Origin: Polytrichum commune
Lineage: Eukaryota; Streptophyta; Polytrichopsida; Polytrichales; Polytrichaceae
NCBI GenBank assembly: GCA_950295325.1
Contig: OX485803.1
Coordinates: 51,475,554 to 51,539,553 of the forward strand
DNA: 64,000 nucleotides
Reading direction: 5' to 3'
A program made the position numbers and the translations under genes. Shown here in pieces: positions 36,611 through 48,691 of the stretch (positions are counted from its first letter, which is position 1; each line of letters begins with the position of its first letter). Under the pieces are notes generated by a model. That model was given only the letters and a program-made list of their open reading frames with translations, made no database searches and was not told where the DNA came from.

Positions 36611-36949
36611 GCTTGGAAGCAAGGATCGAAAGCCCATATTCATAGGAGCAATTGATTAAATGAATATGTGGATGGATGAGCATTGGATGGAAATCCAACC
36701 ACTAGATGAATTTTCATACCAAGGATTATGTATTCAAGAAGAGCATTTCAAATAAGCTAGATTTGGAAAAATAGAATTAGGATTCTAAGTGTAGGCTATA
36801 TTTAGATTTGTTGTTATTTTAAGCTACATAATACATTTTGAAAATATTAAAAATACCTAGATGTGAATTGCTATATAAAAAGGCCAAGTTGAGGGCCTTA
36901 ATGTACTTCATTTGCCATGATTACTCCTACATGAGTGTCCTAGCTCTCT

Positions 36950-37040
36950 AACATTAGAATTGGCAACCGAGGTGAACTAACTTTAGATTGGCACCCGCAA
37001 TGCACTAACATTAGAATTGGCACCCATGGTGCATAAATTA
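36950..37040. repeat. Short tandem repeat, unit about 33 bp
   Basis: ACATTAGAATTGGCACCCA-like units with (G/A)GTG(A/C)A(C)TAA tails are repeated about two and a half times. No primer-binding site or long terminal repeat boundary was established. Confidence 0.55.
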
Positions 37041-40000
37041 GTCTCAACAAAGGTGACGGATGCTCACACTCACTGATTCAAGCTTATGAGTACGAGGAGC
37101 CGTGTTCTAATTCACCAAGGACTCAAGAGTGTTCAAGTTGAAGTTCTAGAAGAAAACCGACCTAGGTTGTGGTGGAACAAATCAGTTAAAATTTCCAACA
37201 TTGGACTTTAAGAAAATTGCAAGCACTTTCATAGACTTCGACCTTGGAGCTAAGGTAAGCCACTTACTAAAGAGCATAATCCGAAGGGATGTTGGATGTC
37301 TTAGGATTTGTTGATTGCATATACTTGAGAATTACGTGGAAGATTTAATTGGGACGAGTGGAGACCATCATTCGGAGTGAGGAACAAAGTTTGGAGGTGA
37401 TTCATGTGAGGCCGTCAAGTAGGCCAAATCACCCATCACCTTGCACTCAAAATTAACTCTAAGATTATGCAGCATCGTTGGAATCCATCTAACTAAGAGG
37501 AAACCTTACCACTTGTAATTTGATCAAATAATAGGGAAGTTCAAGGCTCTAGTTTGGATATTCAAATGTTGGAAAACTTCTTGGAATTGATGTGCCATAA
37601 ATTGGGGAAATAGTTTGGACCTTGGAGGAGTTCAAAGTACACCTGGAAGAGGATATTTCTCCTCACCCTTAGAGTTAGAGATTTTCCCCACCCTTTAGAA
37701 AGTAAACCGTGACTTGGAACATTCCAAGGTAGTTTTCTAATTCTAAATCTAAGGCTTGGCATTTGTGCAACCGGTCAAGCAGCAAGTTGCACCATCTCAG
37801 GTTGAGAGACCCTCTTGACCTAGGAGGCAACCTCAACACTGTACATTACTCATCTAATGGCAATGGCTCCACCAGGGCAATCCTTGAATACAATAGATTT
37901 GGTCTTTGGCATTTTCCCCTTAAACATGGAGAAAAATTCCTTTCTCATGAATCCTCCATTTCTCCACGTAATTTGGTACGCAAAGGACATTATCATGCCA
38001 CTTCACTATGCCCAAGTTCCTTGATATGCTTTCCACTCATTAACAACAACCTCCTTAATCTATAATACCAAGTCCCACTTATTCAACACACACAATTATA
38101 TGTTTAAGATCAATTTCCTAAGTTAATACACATAAACCAAAACGTAAAAACTCTTAATAATTACATGAGCCCAAATCAAAGCTTTAACAACCCAAGTCCC
38201 AAGCTTGGTTTTTTGACATCATATGAGGGAAAACGATGAGGTTCTTGCGACACATTGCTAGAATGGCACCAACCCAACCACCTTGCTTTGTATTTACCCT
38301 CCACTAGAACAGTTGCAAGGATTTGTAACTTCTCTAGAGTCATCTATGGCTTGGCAGTCCACCGAAATGTCTATTAACCTACACCACAAACAAATGTCTG
38401 GATCAAAAGCTCCCGTAATTCTTCAAGCTTTAGACTATCAAAACTTTTCACCCAGTGGATCTTGTGCATTAAATTTGGTTTTACATGATCACTTTTAGTT
38501 GATACAGGAAAATTAAATTAAAATATGTAGAGGTAAAAAAAAACACCAAATTTTCTTTGGTATGAGCTAACTGTGTAAAAACATATTTGTCTAGAGTCAA
38601 TAAAATGTAATCTACCCTGTAGTGCCACTCCAAGTCATCGCAATGAAGATGATCAATATGACGCCTTCATGCAGTAACCCTATGATTTCCTTCCTAAACA
38701 CAAATCATCTTCCCCTTGAACACGTCCAACTTATATATATATATATTCTTCAAGTACAACTCAAAAGAATCACTATTCAAACGCCATTGCTCATCCTACT
38801 CATCATAAATGCTTTGTGTGACCTCATGCATTCTTCCTTTGTCTTCCATGATGGAAACATAAAGGACTATGTCACCTTCATGATATCCGTTAACAAATTT
38901 GTTGTCTAACAACTGAACATCCAGTTTTAATATGGTCTCACTAATGGTATAGGCAAAAGGTGACAAAGTTGCATGCTCAAGCAAGATTTGTGAATTGCGT
39001 TCATGCTCAAACTACCTATTAGCAAATTAAAATTGGTGTTTGAAGACCAAGACCATGCATGTGGGTTACACTATCATCTGCATTTTCCAATCCTTCAAGT
39101 AATAATATTGGGGGGGGGGGGGGTAATTTCACCATCATCTTGCAAGATACATAATAAAGGCCTAACCATATGAAGCAACATTAATCCACATTTCTATTTA
39201 TTGTTGGTCTAATGTGTTCAAACATACTACTAGGGAAATGAAAAACCTAATGGGAATATTATGGAACCTATTTTGTGGCCTAATATTGGCTATCACAAAG
39301 CCTAATGAGGGCTTAATGAGGGCTTAATGAAGGCCTTAAGAGGCATTACTACTCGGGGGGTGCATCCACACTTGATTTATGTATACAAGTGCGAGAACCC
39401 CAATTTTTATGGGGGGGCATTTACCTTCTTTCAATGAATATTTTCCACCCTACAAGTAGCTAAGTTTTTATTGGATGGTATTTTCTAACACCTTATCATT
39501 ATATACAAATTTTAGAGTTGCATTATTATAATCGCCCTATCTTATTTATAAGTAGTAGAAATTTCATGTGAACAATCCGCACATACATTATTCATACAAT
39601 ACACTATGCATACATTACACTACACATATATTACTTTGCACATTATACACATACAACCATCATACTATAAACTTTAGCATACTTCGTATGGTTCTTGAAC
39701 CCCCCAGGAATCCCTAAATAAGCTAACCAACCCTTCCATTGCTAGATGACGATATTTTTCATCCAAAGATGACCGTTTCAACAAATCCATCCACAAGTCC
39801 ACACACATTTTGCCTATTTCTCATCCAATACCACTAATGGCAGATGATTTATGTTGAGCCTATAAATAAAAATCTAAACCTAATTTTATTAATGTTTCTT
39901 TACATCTAGATATATAAAATTACCATAACTTAAACTACAATGTACATTATATATAATTCCCAAATTCACATTTAGAGGATGATAAATGTATATCTAAAAA

Positions 40001-40467
40001 AAATGCAAAAAATTACGTGTCTTGAATAAAATCCACCCTACATTTTTTTGCACGTGGTTTTTTACATTTTCGCTAGTGCATGCCCCTAGCCTTACTATGG
40101 CCTTAACGTGGTCACACAATACACCAAGCCACTGAGCAGTAGGTTATTGATGTGGGCTTAATCAAGGTCCTTGTGATACCTAATGAGGTTGCAAATTTCG
40201 ATGCATGAAATAAAAAATAAAAGTAAAATATGAAAGAAGAATCTTAAAAAAAATACCCACAATGTATGTTTTTGAGATTCTTCTCTAAATTTTGAAAAAT
40301 ATTGCACAAATTTGAAGCCACTATTTCTGGCCACATTAGCTTATTTTCACCGTTTTCCGTATATCTACCTTGGTTTCCGTATCACACATATGTCTACCTA
40401 CGTTATCCCTCAAATGATCATCCAAATTATGCTTGACATCAACATCGTGCCATGATAGTGAATATGG
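37041..40467. other. Gene-free stretch with poly-G and repeat debris
   Basis: It contains G14 at 39110-39123, a TA run near 38734-38747 and a partial 3' end of MITE family C around 40270-40371 (ends ATATCTACCTT). Open frames at 37763-38065, 38283-38498 and 38622-38909 show no recognisable domains. Confidence 0.4.
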
Positions 40468-40556
40468 TGTGATCTAATGGATAGCAATTCACCTTTAGCA
40501 TGATTGTCAAGGCACGTGGCATAATCCTAGTGGAGCTCACCAAGACTTAGCAATAT
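40468..40556. repeat. Short dispersed repeat, copy at 31588-31680
   Basis: It is the second copy of the GGTGTGATCTAATGGATAGCA family. It directly abuts MITE family A copy 2. Confidence 0.6.
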
Positions 40557-40564
40557 GATATATG

Positions 40565-40917
40565 GTGTCATATGGTATTTTATGTCACTATGGTAACTTT
40601 TTGGATGACACTTCTTATGAACAAGTGAACAAATACTATCATGGATGATGGATGAGTTCATCCATTGGCCAAAACCCCACCTTCTTTTGTCATCAACTTT
40701 GTGATGAAACATTGTCATGGATGATCAAAATTTGGATGAGAAATCACTTGGTAAGTGACAATAAGTGCAATACAATCCCCCATAAAATTTACAAGGAACG
40801 ACAAATAATGTTCAGTTAACATTGAGTGTTGGTGACACTACACCACGGTTTACAATTATATCGAGCAAGAAAATTAAAATTGGTGACACTAAATATCAAT
40901 ATTTAGTGTAGTGCCAC
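40565..40917. mobile_element. MITE family A, copy 2 of 3
   Basis: It carries the same ordered blocks as 28935-29304 and 48080-48428. The 3' end contains GTGACACTAAATATCAATAT followed by TTAGTGTAGTGCC, a near-palindrome that matches the inverted start of copy 3. Confidence 0.75.
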
Positions 40918-41874
40918 GGAGGTCGCCATTCAAAAATGTAAATATTTTAAGACGGGAACTCATGCGGATTTGACTTACCATTTAGATGTGATTTTTTTAT
41001 TCAATGTCAAAAACTTGACATGATAAGGAGTTTTCTTCCAATGATCTTGCCTTTATAAATAGATTAGGGACCATTTAATCATTAGGATAGTGGTATTGAA
41101 GTCTTTTTGACCATATGCTAGTTAACACAAACACACATTGTTTTCATGCCTAGAACCTTCCATCGAGGTTCTTTGTGGCTAAGTTATATGTGTATCATCA
41201 AAATCTGATCAAAATCCGATCTATATATGAACTAAATATAGATATAGATTGGATCTATGTAGATATTGTAGGTGCCTATGAGGTTGAGATATATTGTTGT
41301 TCGGCACCCAAATAATGTGTTGTGAAAAATAGATATTTGTGTTTTAGGGTTTAGGACCATGAAAGTTATAATAAAAGTGAGGCACATGCATCAAACAATG
41401 GACTCAATTGGACACCTAGATTTGAGTGATATGAGGTTAGGTGTGGATCTAAGAATGGACACCAAAAAAAGACACATGTTGAAAAGAGATTGAGCTACAT
41501 GCTCAAATCATGCTAACCATTTTAGGTTCAATAATCAACATAAATTGGGAGGGCCTAGATGACTCCATATGAGCACGGGAGTATTCACTTTATTAGTGCA
41601 TAAAATATTCATATGAGCTCCAAAAATTATGCAGCAGTTGGCCAAGGGTGTGAATTGGTTTTGCTAATCATCTTGCATCATACCAAGACTGGGTGCAAAG
41701 AGAAAAGTGTCCTAATTACACACGTCTAGTACCTTGCATTGGTTTTAATTATACCATTATTTTAGTTTGGTGCAATGAATAGACCATTAAGTTAATCTGA
41801 AACTAACTTACACATGAAGTTATTTGTGAGTACGATCAAGATTCATGATTGCATGCTTTGAGATAGAATAGATT
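40918..41874. other. Gene-free stretch
   Basis: No recognisable gene or element was found. Confidence 0.4.
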
Positions 41875-42329
41875 AAGGTAGAAAGACATAAAATGATGAA
41901 TGACCACTACTGGTGCGCTAGACCAAGAGTAGAAGGATTCTTGCGTGGACCCAAAATGGCTAACTATAAAAGTGGTGGTCCAAAACGGATGTAGTGATAG
42001 GTGGGATGCATGATTGGTTAGATACGTGTTGTTTCACACCACTTGCAACCACTTTTGGGTGCCAGTAAGTTAACCGTTTTGCATGCATTCATATGCAGAG
42101 TAGGATGTTTTGATGCTCGAATCAAGGAGACTCTAATGTATAGATAGGGGGTTTGACTTACTTACCTCTTTGAAAAAATGTAACTAATTATTTACATGGA
42201 ATAAACTTATGAAACGACTTGCATTCCTCATCATTTCCTCTACTCCATTTTTGAAAAATACTGCACAAATTTCAAGCCACTAATTCTGTCCAAATCATCT
42301 TATTTTCACCATTTTATGTTTCTCTACCT
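41875..42329. mobile_element. MITE family C, copy 1
   Basis: About 80 percent alike by eye to 46364-46806 over the whole length (GATGAATGACCA, CCAAAATGGCTAACT, ATAGGTGGGATGCA, CACTTTTGGGTGCCA, GTAACTAATTATTTACA, TTTCAAGCCACT). Both copies start AAGGTAGAAA and end TCTACCT, short inverted termini. A DNA-element origin is therefore likelier than a pair of LTRs, although the 4.5-kb spacing in direct orientation would allow the latter. Confidence 0.7.
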
Positions 42330-43787
42330 CAGGGAAATATTGATCAACATTTCATTGTGATTGATCTTTGAAGGAATATGGCCAAGGGTTACATTAGGTT
42401 TGCGATGTGATGCAAAATTGTTAGGACATCTGCACAACTCCTCCATGACCACCATCACATCTCCCTCCACCTCCTAAGCCAAAGTGGAGGAGCTTGTGGA
42501 GTACTAAGGTAGATTCACCTTAAAGTAACACCTTCCTTTTGTCAACACTTATTTTTCAGGTTTAAACCATTGACATGTGAGTGCAATAGTGCCATCATGT
42601 AAGACGTTGTTAAAAGCAATTAATCATATGCGGCATGAAGTACAAAATAGCACCACTTTGGCCATGCATAATAGCCATCTAAGAAGAATGCAAGATTCCT
42701 TGGAGTAGAGCATCACCTTTGGCCAATCACAATGGCTAATCAATGGTCCATCCGCTCAACTAGGTGGTGTAAAAAGTGATCCACAAAAAGGGGGGACAAC
42801 ACCTTTATTTAATAACATAATCTCACATGCAATAAAGTTGATTTTGTGGTGATTTCCACCTAGCAATCCAACTTCAAAGGATCCCCCCCTAGTGGATAGT
42901 AAAAGACTCATATTTTAAAACAACTTTGCAATTTTTTGTGGGTTGCATATGATTTTTTTTTTTAAATTTTGGAAAAATTTATGTAGACTCTTTATAGTTG
43001 TGCACATACATGGAAACTTTTCAAGTTATTTAATCTTCATGAAATACCAAAATTTATGAAAGTGTCGCTTTTAGGCTAAACTACCTTAGGTGGAGAGATT
43101 TAAAGTTATTGTGGTGAAGGCACCACCGATACAATATCAATTGGTACTCTATAATTTGATTCAAAATATGTGAGAAAATAATGCAGGTATGAAACATAGC
43201 TATGGAAAAGGTTAATATGAAACATGAAGTGTTATGAAGGGAGCACTTTTTAACATTGAAATTTTGTCATACACGAAAACATAGCATTCTTTCCATTTTG
43301 GTCCTTTGAAATCTACGTTGACAAGTGTGGAGAAAAATGTGGCAATGATCATTATGCAATTGCTTCCTCTAAAATTACGGAGGGGGATGTGGTGGCAATA
43401 GTGGAGATCATGCTCTTATGGAACAATGGAATCTGCATGTGTGTGACAAGTGCAAAATCTCAGAATTTGCAAAAGTACCATAATGAATATTAAGGTGCTT
43501 TGATACTAGGATCCAAGATCGAAGAAACTCTAAATCAAGTGGTTCTATGGGATGAGAGAAAAATACAAGAAAAAATGAAGTGATGCTAGTGTACCCTCTT
43601 GCCCTTTCATGGTTGGCAGGTAGACGGGGGGGGGGGGGGGGAAAGCTATGTATCCACATTAACTCGTAGATAAACATTGACTTTTCATTAATTATATATT
43701 TATATCAGACAATATTAGAATTTCATGTACTGTATTAGTTAGGAGTCTAGGAATTATAAAGAATCGTGTTTATAACTTAGGCCATAC
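42330..43787. other. Gene-free stretch with G16 tract
   Basis: A poly-G run occupies 43626-43641. No supported gene was found. Confidence 0.4.
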
Positions 43788-43938
43788 ACACAACATTATT
43801 CAGATCCATAACAATGTTCTGTGGGACTGACAGTACTATATAGAATATTCCCCACATCTATACTAAAATATGGGGAATATTCTACATAATATTTTCAGTC
43901 CCACAGAACATTGTTATGGATTTGAATAATGTTATGCA
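43788..43938. repeat. Compact 151-nt hairpin (miRNA-precursor-like or young foldback)
   Basis: Two arms of 69 bases (43788-43856 and 43870-43938) pair with about seven non-identities, around a loop of about 13 bases. A perfect block of 27 bases centres on ATAACAATGTTCTGTGGGAC. Some of the differences would be G:U pairs in RNA. No TIR-TSD signature was seen. It is either a small foldback element or a candidate small-RNA precursor. Confidence 0.75.
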
Positions 43939-44086
43939 TTGATCTTTGGATCTTTAAAGGGTTGAATACTTTGTGGATATGCTAAATCCTGAAATCTTCT
44001 ATAAAACTTTTTAGACATCTTAAGGGTCGGAGTGCTCAAAGTATATGTTGTAGGCCCCTCTGCCTTTTGTGTAACACTGCATCAAG

Positions 44087-44288
44087 TCTCGGGAAGAACC
44101 GGCGGTTAGTTAGTTACAGATGAACCGATTGAGTTTGAGAAGTAAGTGGTTGAATTTGGGGACTTCAGGAGAATTACCGATCATTTTAGAAGAATCTATA
44201 CAAGAATATACCTCAAATGAATAAAGCAAAACCAGAAGATGTCAACATGTAACCGGTTGGATTAAGCATCACTAGGATCTTGACCAAT
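44087..44288. mobile_element. MITE family B, copy 1 (partial, tandem)
   Basis: It resembles the next element over its whole length (CGGGAAGAACCGGC, GATGAACCG, GTCAACATGTAACCGGTTGGA) but lacks the terminal TCTCCCCGATCA. It abuts copy 2 head to tail. Confidence 0.7.
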
Positions 44289-44507
44289 GATCGGGGAGAA
44301 CCGGCAGTTAGTTACAAATGAACCGGTTGAGTTTGAAAAATAACCGGTTGAAGTTCGAGACTGCAGGAAAATTACCGATCATTTCAGAGGAATTTATAGA
44401 ATATACCCCAATTTAATCAAGGAAAACAGGAGGATGTTAAAATGTAACCGGTTGGACTTGCAAACACTCGGATCTCAACCGGTTATCCCCAAAAATCTCC
44501 CCGATCA
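44288..44507. mobile_element. MITE family B, copy 2, 220 bp
   Basis: Perfect 12-bp terminal inverted repeats TGATCGGGGAGA / TCTCCCCGATCA. Inside, ACCGGTT occurs several times. It is the same length as copy 3 at 48472-48691. No coding capacity. Confidence 0.85.
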
Positions 44508-45532
44508 CTGATCTTGACCAACTATATACGCCCAAAAATTTCCTGGGCACTGCACTGCATGAATAGGTCACATGCTAGAAGTCTTATTTGGAGACAATCT
44601 AGAAGGCTCCTGATTTCTCAATGTTTTAGAAGAGATTCAGGTCCTTCTGTCTCAAAAAAAAAAGAAAAAAAAAAAGAGATTCAGGTTGACCAAGAATAAA
44701 AATAAGATGATATGGCGTCATCGCTGATCTTTAGAGAATAAATCCGGTGTGAAATATGGCCAATTCGGGACTCCAAAGAAGGCGGTGATGTAGATTGTGG
44801 CCTGTTTGAGTCACTCAAGGAAGATCCTCCATAGGTTTGTGATACTCCGTTTGAACAAGTGGCATGCCGCATATTTTTCAAACCGATCCTTACACTTGAG
44901 TTAGCAACTCCTCAACACCACCACACATCGAAACGCATAATTTTCTATTTCTCAAAACTATTTATGCTCATCATCCACTACACTATTCGTATGATTTAGT
45001 ATGGCCCGGATTTTCTATCATCGATCTACGTTAATAATTATATTGTCTTCATTAGGATAGCAACTAGAGTGGGTGGCATGGGACACTTGTTGCAATAAGT
45101 AATCAATGCCGTATTGTTTTAACTAACATGGCGCATCGAGTTAAGTGCTACACTTGATGAATATTTGGTGTGCTGTTGTATTTTGGATGGATCTCGTGCA
45201 CACTAATATGTGCAGTTAGGTTGCCTTCGTGAATAGGTTGCCTCTTTACCCATGCAAATTACCTTGGGTGAAAACCAAATCACAAAACTTTGCCTATTCA
45301 TTCATATAAACGCAATATAAAACTAATTTAATTGAATTTCTTGACTGTGGTGAAAATGTTCAAAACAATGTGATATGTCAATAAATTAGCATGGGGCAAC
45401 CAAATTGCACATATCAGTCTAGATTACAACAACTTGCCCTATGTACATATTTGTATCTCTTTATAGCAAATGAAAAATGATATAAAATAATTAGGTTTGG
45501 TTTAGTTCAGTGAATTTATGTCCCACTTTAGG
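44508..45532. other. Gene-free stretch
   Basis: It includes the related copy (about 45220-45480) of the dispersed repeat at 18655-18900, and no supported gene. Confidence 0.4.
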
Positions 45533-45863
45533 CACTCGTAGAAAACTATGCAAAAAGAACCGTAGTCGTTTTTCCATTGCGGTTCTTTTGACCACCCTGC
45601 TCTGTAGTCGTTAAACAACTGCATATTTGTTTCTTTGGTTTACTAGCTGAATATTTAAAAATTTGGGGCTTGTAATATATTGTTGGAAAGGTCTTGAAAA
45701 TACCTTTCCAACGGTATATTACACACCCCACGATTAACAAAATTACAGTCAAAAAACGAGAAAGAAAAATCTGCAGTCATTTAGCGACTACAGAGCAGGG
45801 TGGTCAAAAGAACCGCAATGGAAAAACGACTGCGGTTCTTTTTCGCACAGTTTTCTACTAGTG
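45533..45863. mobile_element. CACTA-type foldback MITE, copy 3 of 3 (best preserved)
   Basis: It starts CACTCGTAGAAAACTATGC and ends GCACAGTTTTCTACTAGTG. A perfect 3-bp duplication AGG/AGG (45530-45532, 45864-45866) flanks it. The two halves are almost exact inverted copies, for example GCGGTTCTTTTGACCACCCT and its complement, with a centre near GGAAAGGTCTTGAAAATACC. The 331 bp is a long hairpin and the least decayed copy in the window. Confidence 0.92.
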
Positions 45864-46363
45864 AGGTTGCCTCTGTGTTTCTTTGTGTAACTTAGTATTT
45901 TGCGTCCCTTTTGTTTTTATGCTCACAACTTGCTTATAACATAAAATCCAATGGAATTGTTGAAGGCAAATTTTGAGGCAATTTGTTGGGTCCATACTAA
46001 AAATATATTAAATTGTGCACTATTTTGTGTCAACCATGCATCAGCATTACCTAATACTAAATTATAGGGAAGTCTACTATTTATCAAAATGCATTCCATA
46101 TACAATCTGACTCTAAGCTTCATCGTTTTCTTTGGAACTCTCTCATTAAATGTGGCGGTAAACTCTCAAAACCATTGAACAGTGGGCCAACAACGATTAG
46201 GCTCGAATTCTTAAATAAAACTTGACAAAACGTAGGTTGCAAGACATGATGTTACTTGTGTAACTTAGGCATGAGTTGGGGATGGTTTGGAAGTATAGAG
46301 TCCCCAAATGCAGTTGTTTCTTTAAGTTTTCTCCTTACTAGCCTCCCATATGATACTTGAGGT

Positions 46364-46806
46364 AAGGTAGAAAAACCAAAAATGATGAATGACCAATACT
46401 GGTGTACTAGATTAGGGATAGAATGCTTCTTATGTGGATCCAAAATGGCTAACTGTAAAAGTTATGGTTCGAAAAGGATGTAGCGATAGGTGGGATGCAA
46501 TGATTGGCTGGAAAGGTGTTGTTTCACAACACTTGTGATCACTTTTGGGTGCCATTGAGTTAAGCGTTTTGTGTGTATTCGTATACAAAGTAGGATGTTT
46601 TAATGCTCAAATTAGGGAGACTTTAGTGTACAAATAGGGGGCTTGTCTTACTTGCCTCTTTGGGAAGATGTAACTAATTATTTACAAGAAACAAACTTGC
46701 ATTCATCACCATTTCCTCTAGTCCATTTTTGAAGAATATTGCACAAATTTCAAGCCACTCTTTCGAGCCAAAGCAACTTATTTCACTCTATCTGTATATC
46801 TACCTT
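46364..46806. mobile_element. MITE family C, copy 2
   Basis: Direct-orientation partner of 41875-42329, bounded by AAGGTAGA and TCTACCTT. No clear target-site duplication was found. Confidence 0.7.
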
Positions 46807-48079
46807 ACAAGTGTAAAAGTATGCGAGTGATGGCCAATTGCAGTATTTTATTTATTTATTCATTTAGATTCCAACTAGTATACCAAAATGAGTATTAATG
46901 ATGTCATTTGAGGGACATTATTGCAATTCATTGGTTGGGAAATACCAAGCATCAATGATCAACACTATCCGCTTTGAGATTCTATGTAATCAATTTCGAT
47001 GCAACAAGAAACCTTGAACTTCACTACTATTTAGGCAATTCCAGACATTTTGGCCAATTATGGACAAAAACAATGCTTGACATCACCCTTTGATTCCCCT
47101 CAATATTGTGACTTCTTCCCACATCTTTGTTGTTGTTTGTCATATGTGGCTTCTATTGGTTTTATATTATGCATTTATGACCATATAGTTGTGTGTTCAC
47201 AATATGTTTTTGTTTATTATCATGCAATTTGTGCATAATTCTAGACTCCTTGAAAGCCTGGAATTACCTAAATACTAGTTACTTTCTTAAATCATGCCTC
47301 AATGACGCAATGTCAAAAGTCTATGAAGTCAAATGCATTTGCCTGCTTATGTAATTGGTACTCTTCCAGAAGAACCATGTGAAATCTTTTGAACATGCTA
47401 AGGTTATCAAGTGCTCAAAATGTCCATACTAGGTCCTTCTACCTAATTATTAATTAGTTCATGCATTATGGAAGATGTTGCATTGTTTTCTATTGTTAAG
47501 CACTCAATTCATTCATGCATTAAAAAAAAAAAAAAACACAAAAATTTGGGCAAGAGGGAAACATTTCATTCAAGCATACCTCCCATTCGTGAATAAAAAT
47601 AACCTGAAAGTTATGATATGTAACATGAAGATTACTTTTTAAAGCCGATATGACACTAGCTTCAAAGTTCACAAAACTCTAGTCTAGTGGTCACTTGAAC
47701 ACTTTTAAGATGAATTTGTTAAAAACCTACCGGGAACATGTTTCTAACATATATGAATGACATGTATGCTCATATACAACAATTCTCCCTTGTGTTGTGA
47801 ACTAAAGCAAAAGCAAGTCACCTAGGTTCACTCACGAGGATTCTTTTGCCTTATCTTTGCTTAACTTTGTGGACAACTTTTCCCACTTCCCACTTGTGTA
47901 TGTTTGTGTTGTGGCTAGCGTGACATAATGTTAAGTGAACATTACCAAATTAACTTACCTCCACTAATGGCAAAACAATGCCAATTTATGTGGTCAAGGT
48001 GCCCCTTCCTGCCCTTGAGGATAGTTGAGGTTGTGCGTAGCTTGACTTTCTATAGAATTTGCCTACATGTGTGAACACG
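46807..48079. other. Gene-free stretch
   Basis: No recognisable gene. A poly-A run lies at 47523-47536. Confidence 0.4.
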
Positions 48080-48428
48080 ACACTAAATATGATATGATAT
48101 ATAGTGTCATATGGCAACTTTTTGGATGACACTTCTTATGACTAAGTGAACAAATATTGTCATGGATGATGGATGGGTTCATCCATTGGCCGAAACCCTA
48201 CCTTCTCTCGTCATCAACTTGTGATGAAACATTGTCATGGACATTTGAAAGTTGGATGAAAATCAAGTGGTAAGTGACAGTACTCGCAACACTGTAAAAT
48301 CCATAGTCCCTAGAAAAGTTTACAAAGGAATGACAAATAATGTTGGGCTAACATTTAGCATTGGTGACACTATACCGCGGTTTACAATCAGTATTGAGCA
48401 AGACACTAAATACCACATTTAGCGTAAA
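48080..48428. mobile_element. MITE family A, copy 3 of 3
   Basis: The start CGACACTAAATATGATATGA with following TATAGTGTCAT, and the block order, match copies 1 and 2. It ends near ACACTAAATACCACATTTAG. Confidence 0.75.
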
Positions 48429-48471
48429 TATGCGCTCGCAAGCTATCTCTCTCTCCACCATTGGGGACTTT

Positions 48472-48691
48472 TGATCGGGGAGAACCGGCAGTCAGTTGCA
48501 GATGAACTGGTTGAGTTTGAGGAATAACCGGTTGAAGTTCCAGACTCCAGGAGAATTACCTATGACTTTAGAAGAATTTATAAAATACACCTAAAATTAA
48601 TATAGAAAAACCGAAGGATGTCAACATGTAACCGGTTGGACTTGCAAACACTCGGATCTCAACCGATTATGCCCAAAAATCTCCCCGATCA
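48472..48691. mobile_element. MITE family B, copy 3, 220 bp
   Basis: 12-bp TIRs TGATCGGGGAGA / TCTCCCCGATCA are identical to those of copy 2. A TGGGGAC direct repeat lies a few bases outside both ends, but it is not immediately adjacent, so a TSD is uncertain. Confidence 0.85.

Noticed and set aside
36940-37060. LTR end plus primer-binding site suggested by AATTGGCACCCA
   Set aside because: The motif is part of a short tandem repeat; no tRNA complementarity or matching second LTR was found.
41875-46806. Calling a complete LTR retrotransposon here
   Set aside because: No gag-pol remnants, PBS or PPT between the repeats, and the termini are AAGGTAGA/TCTACCTT rather than TG/CA.
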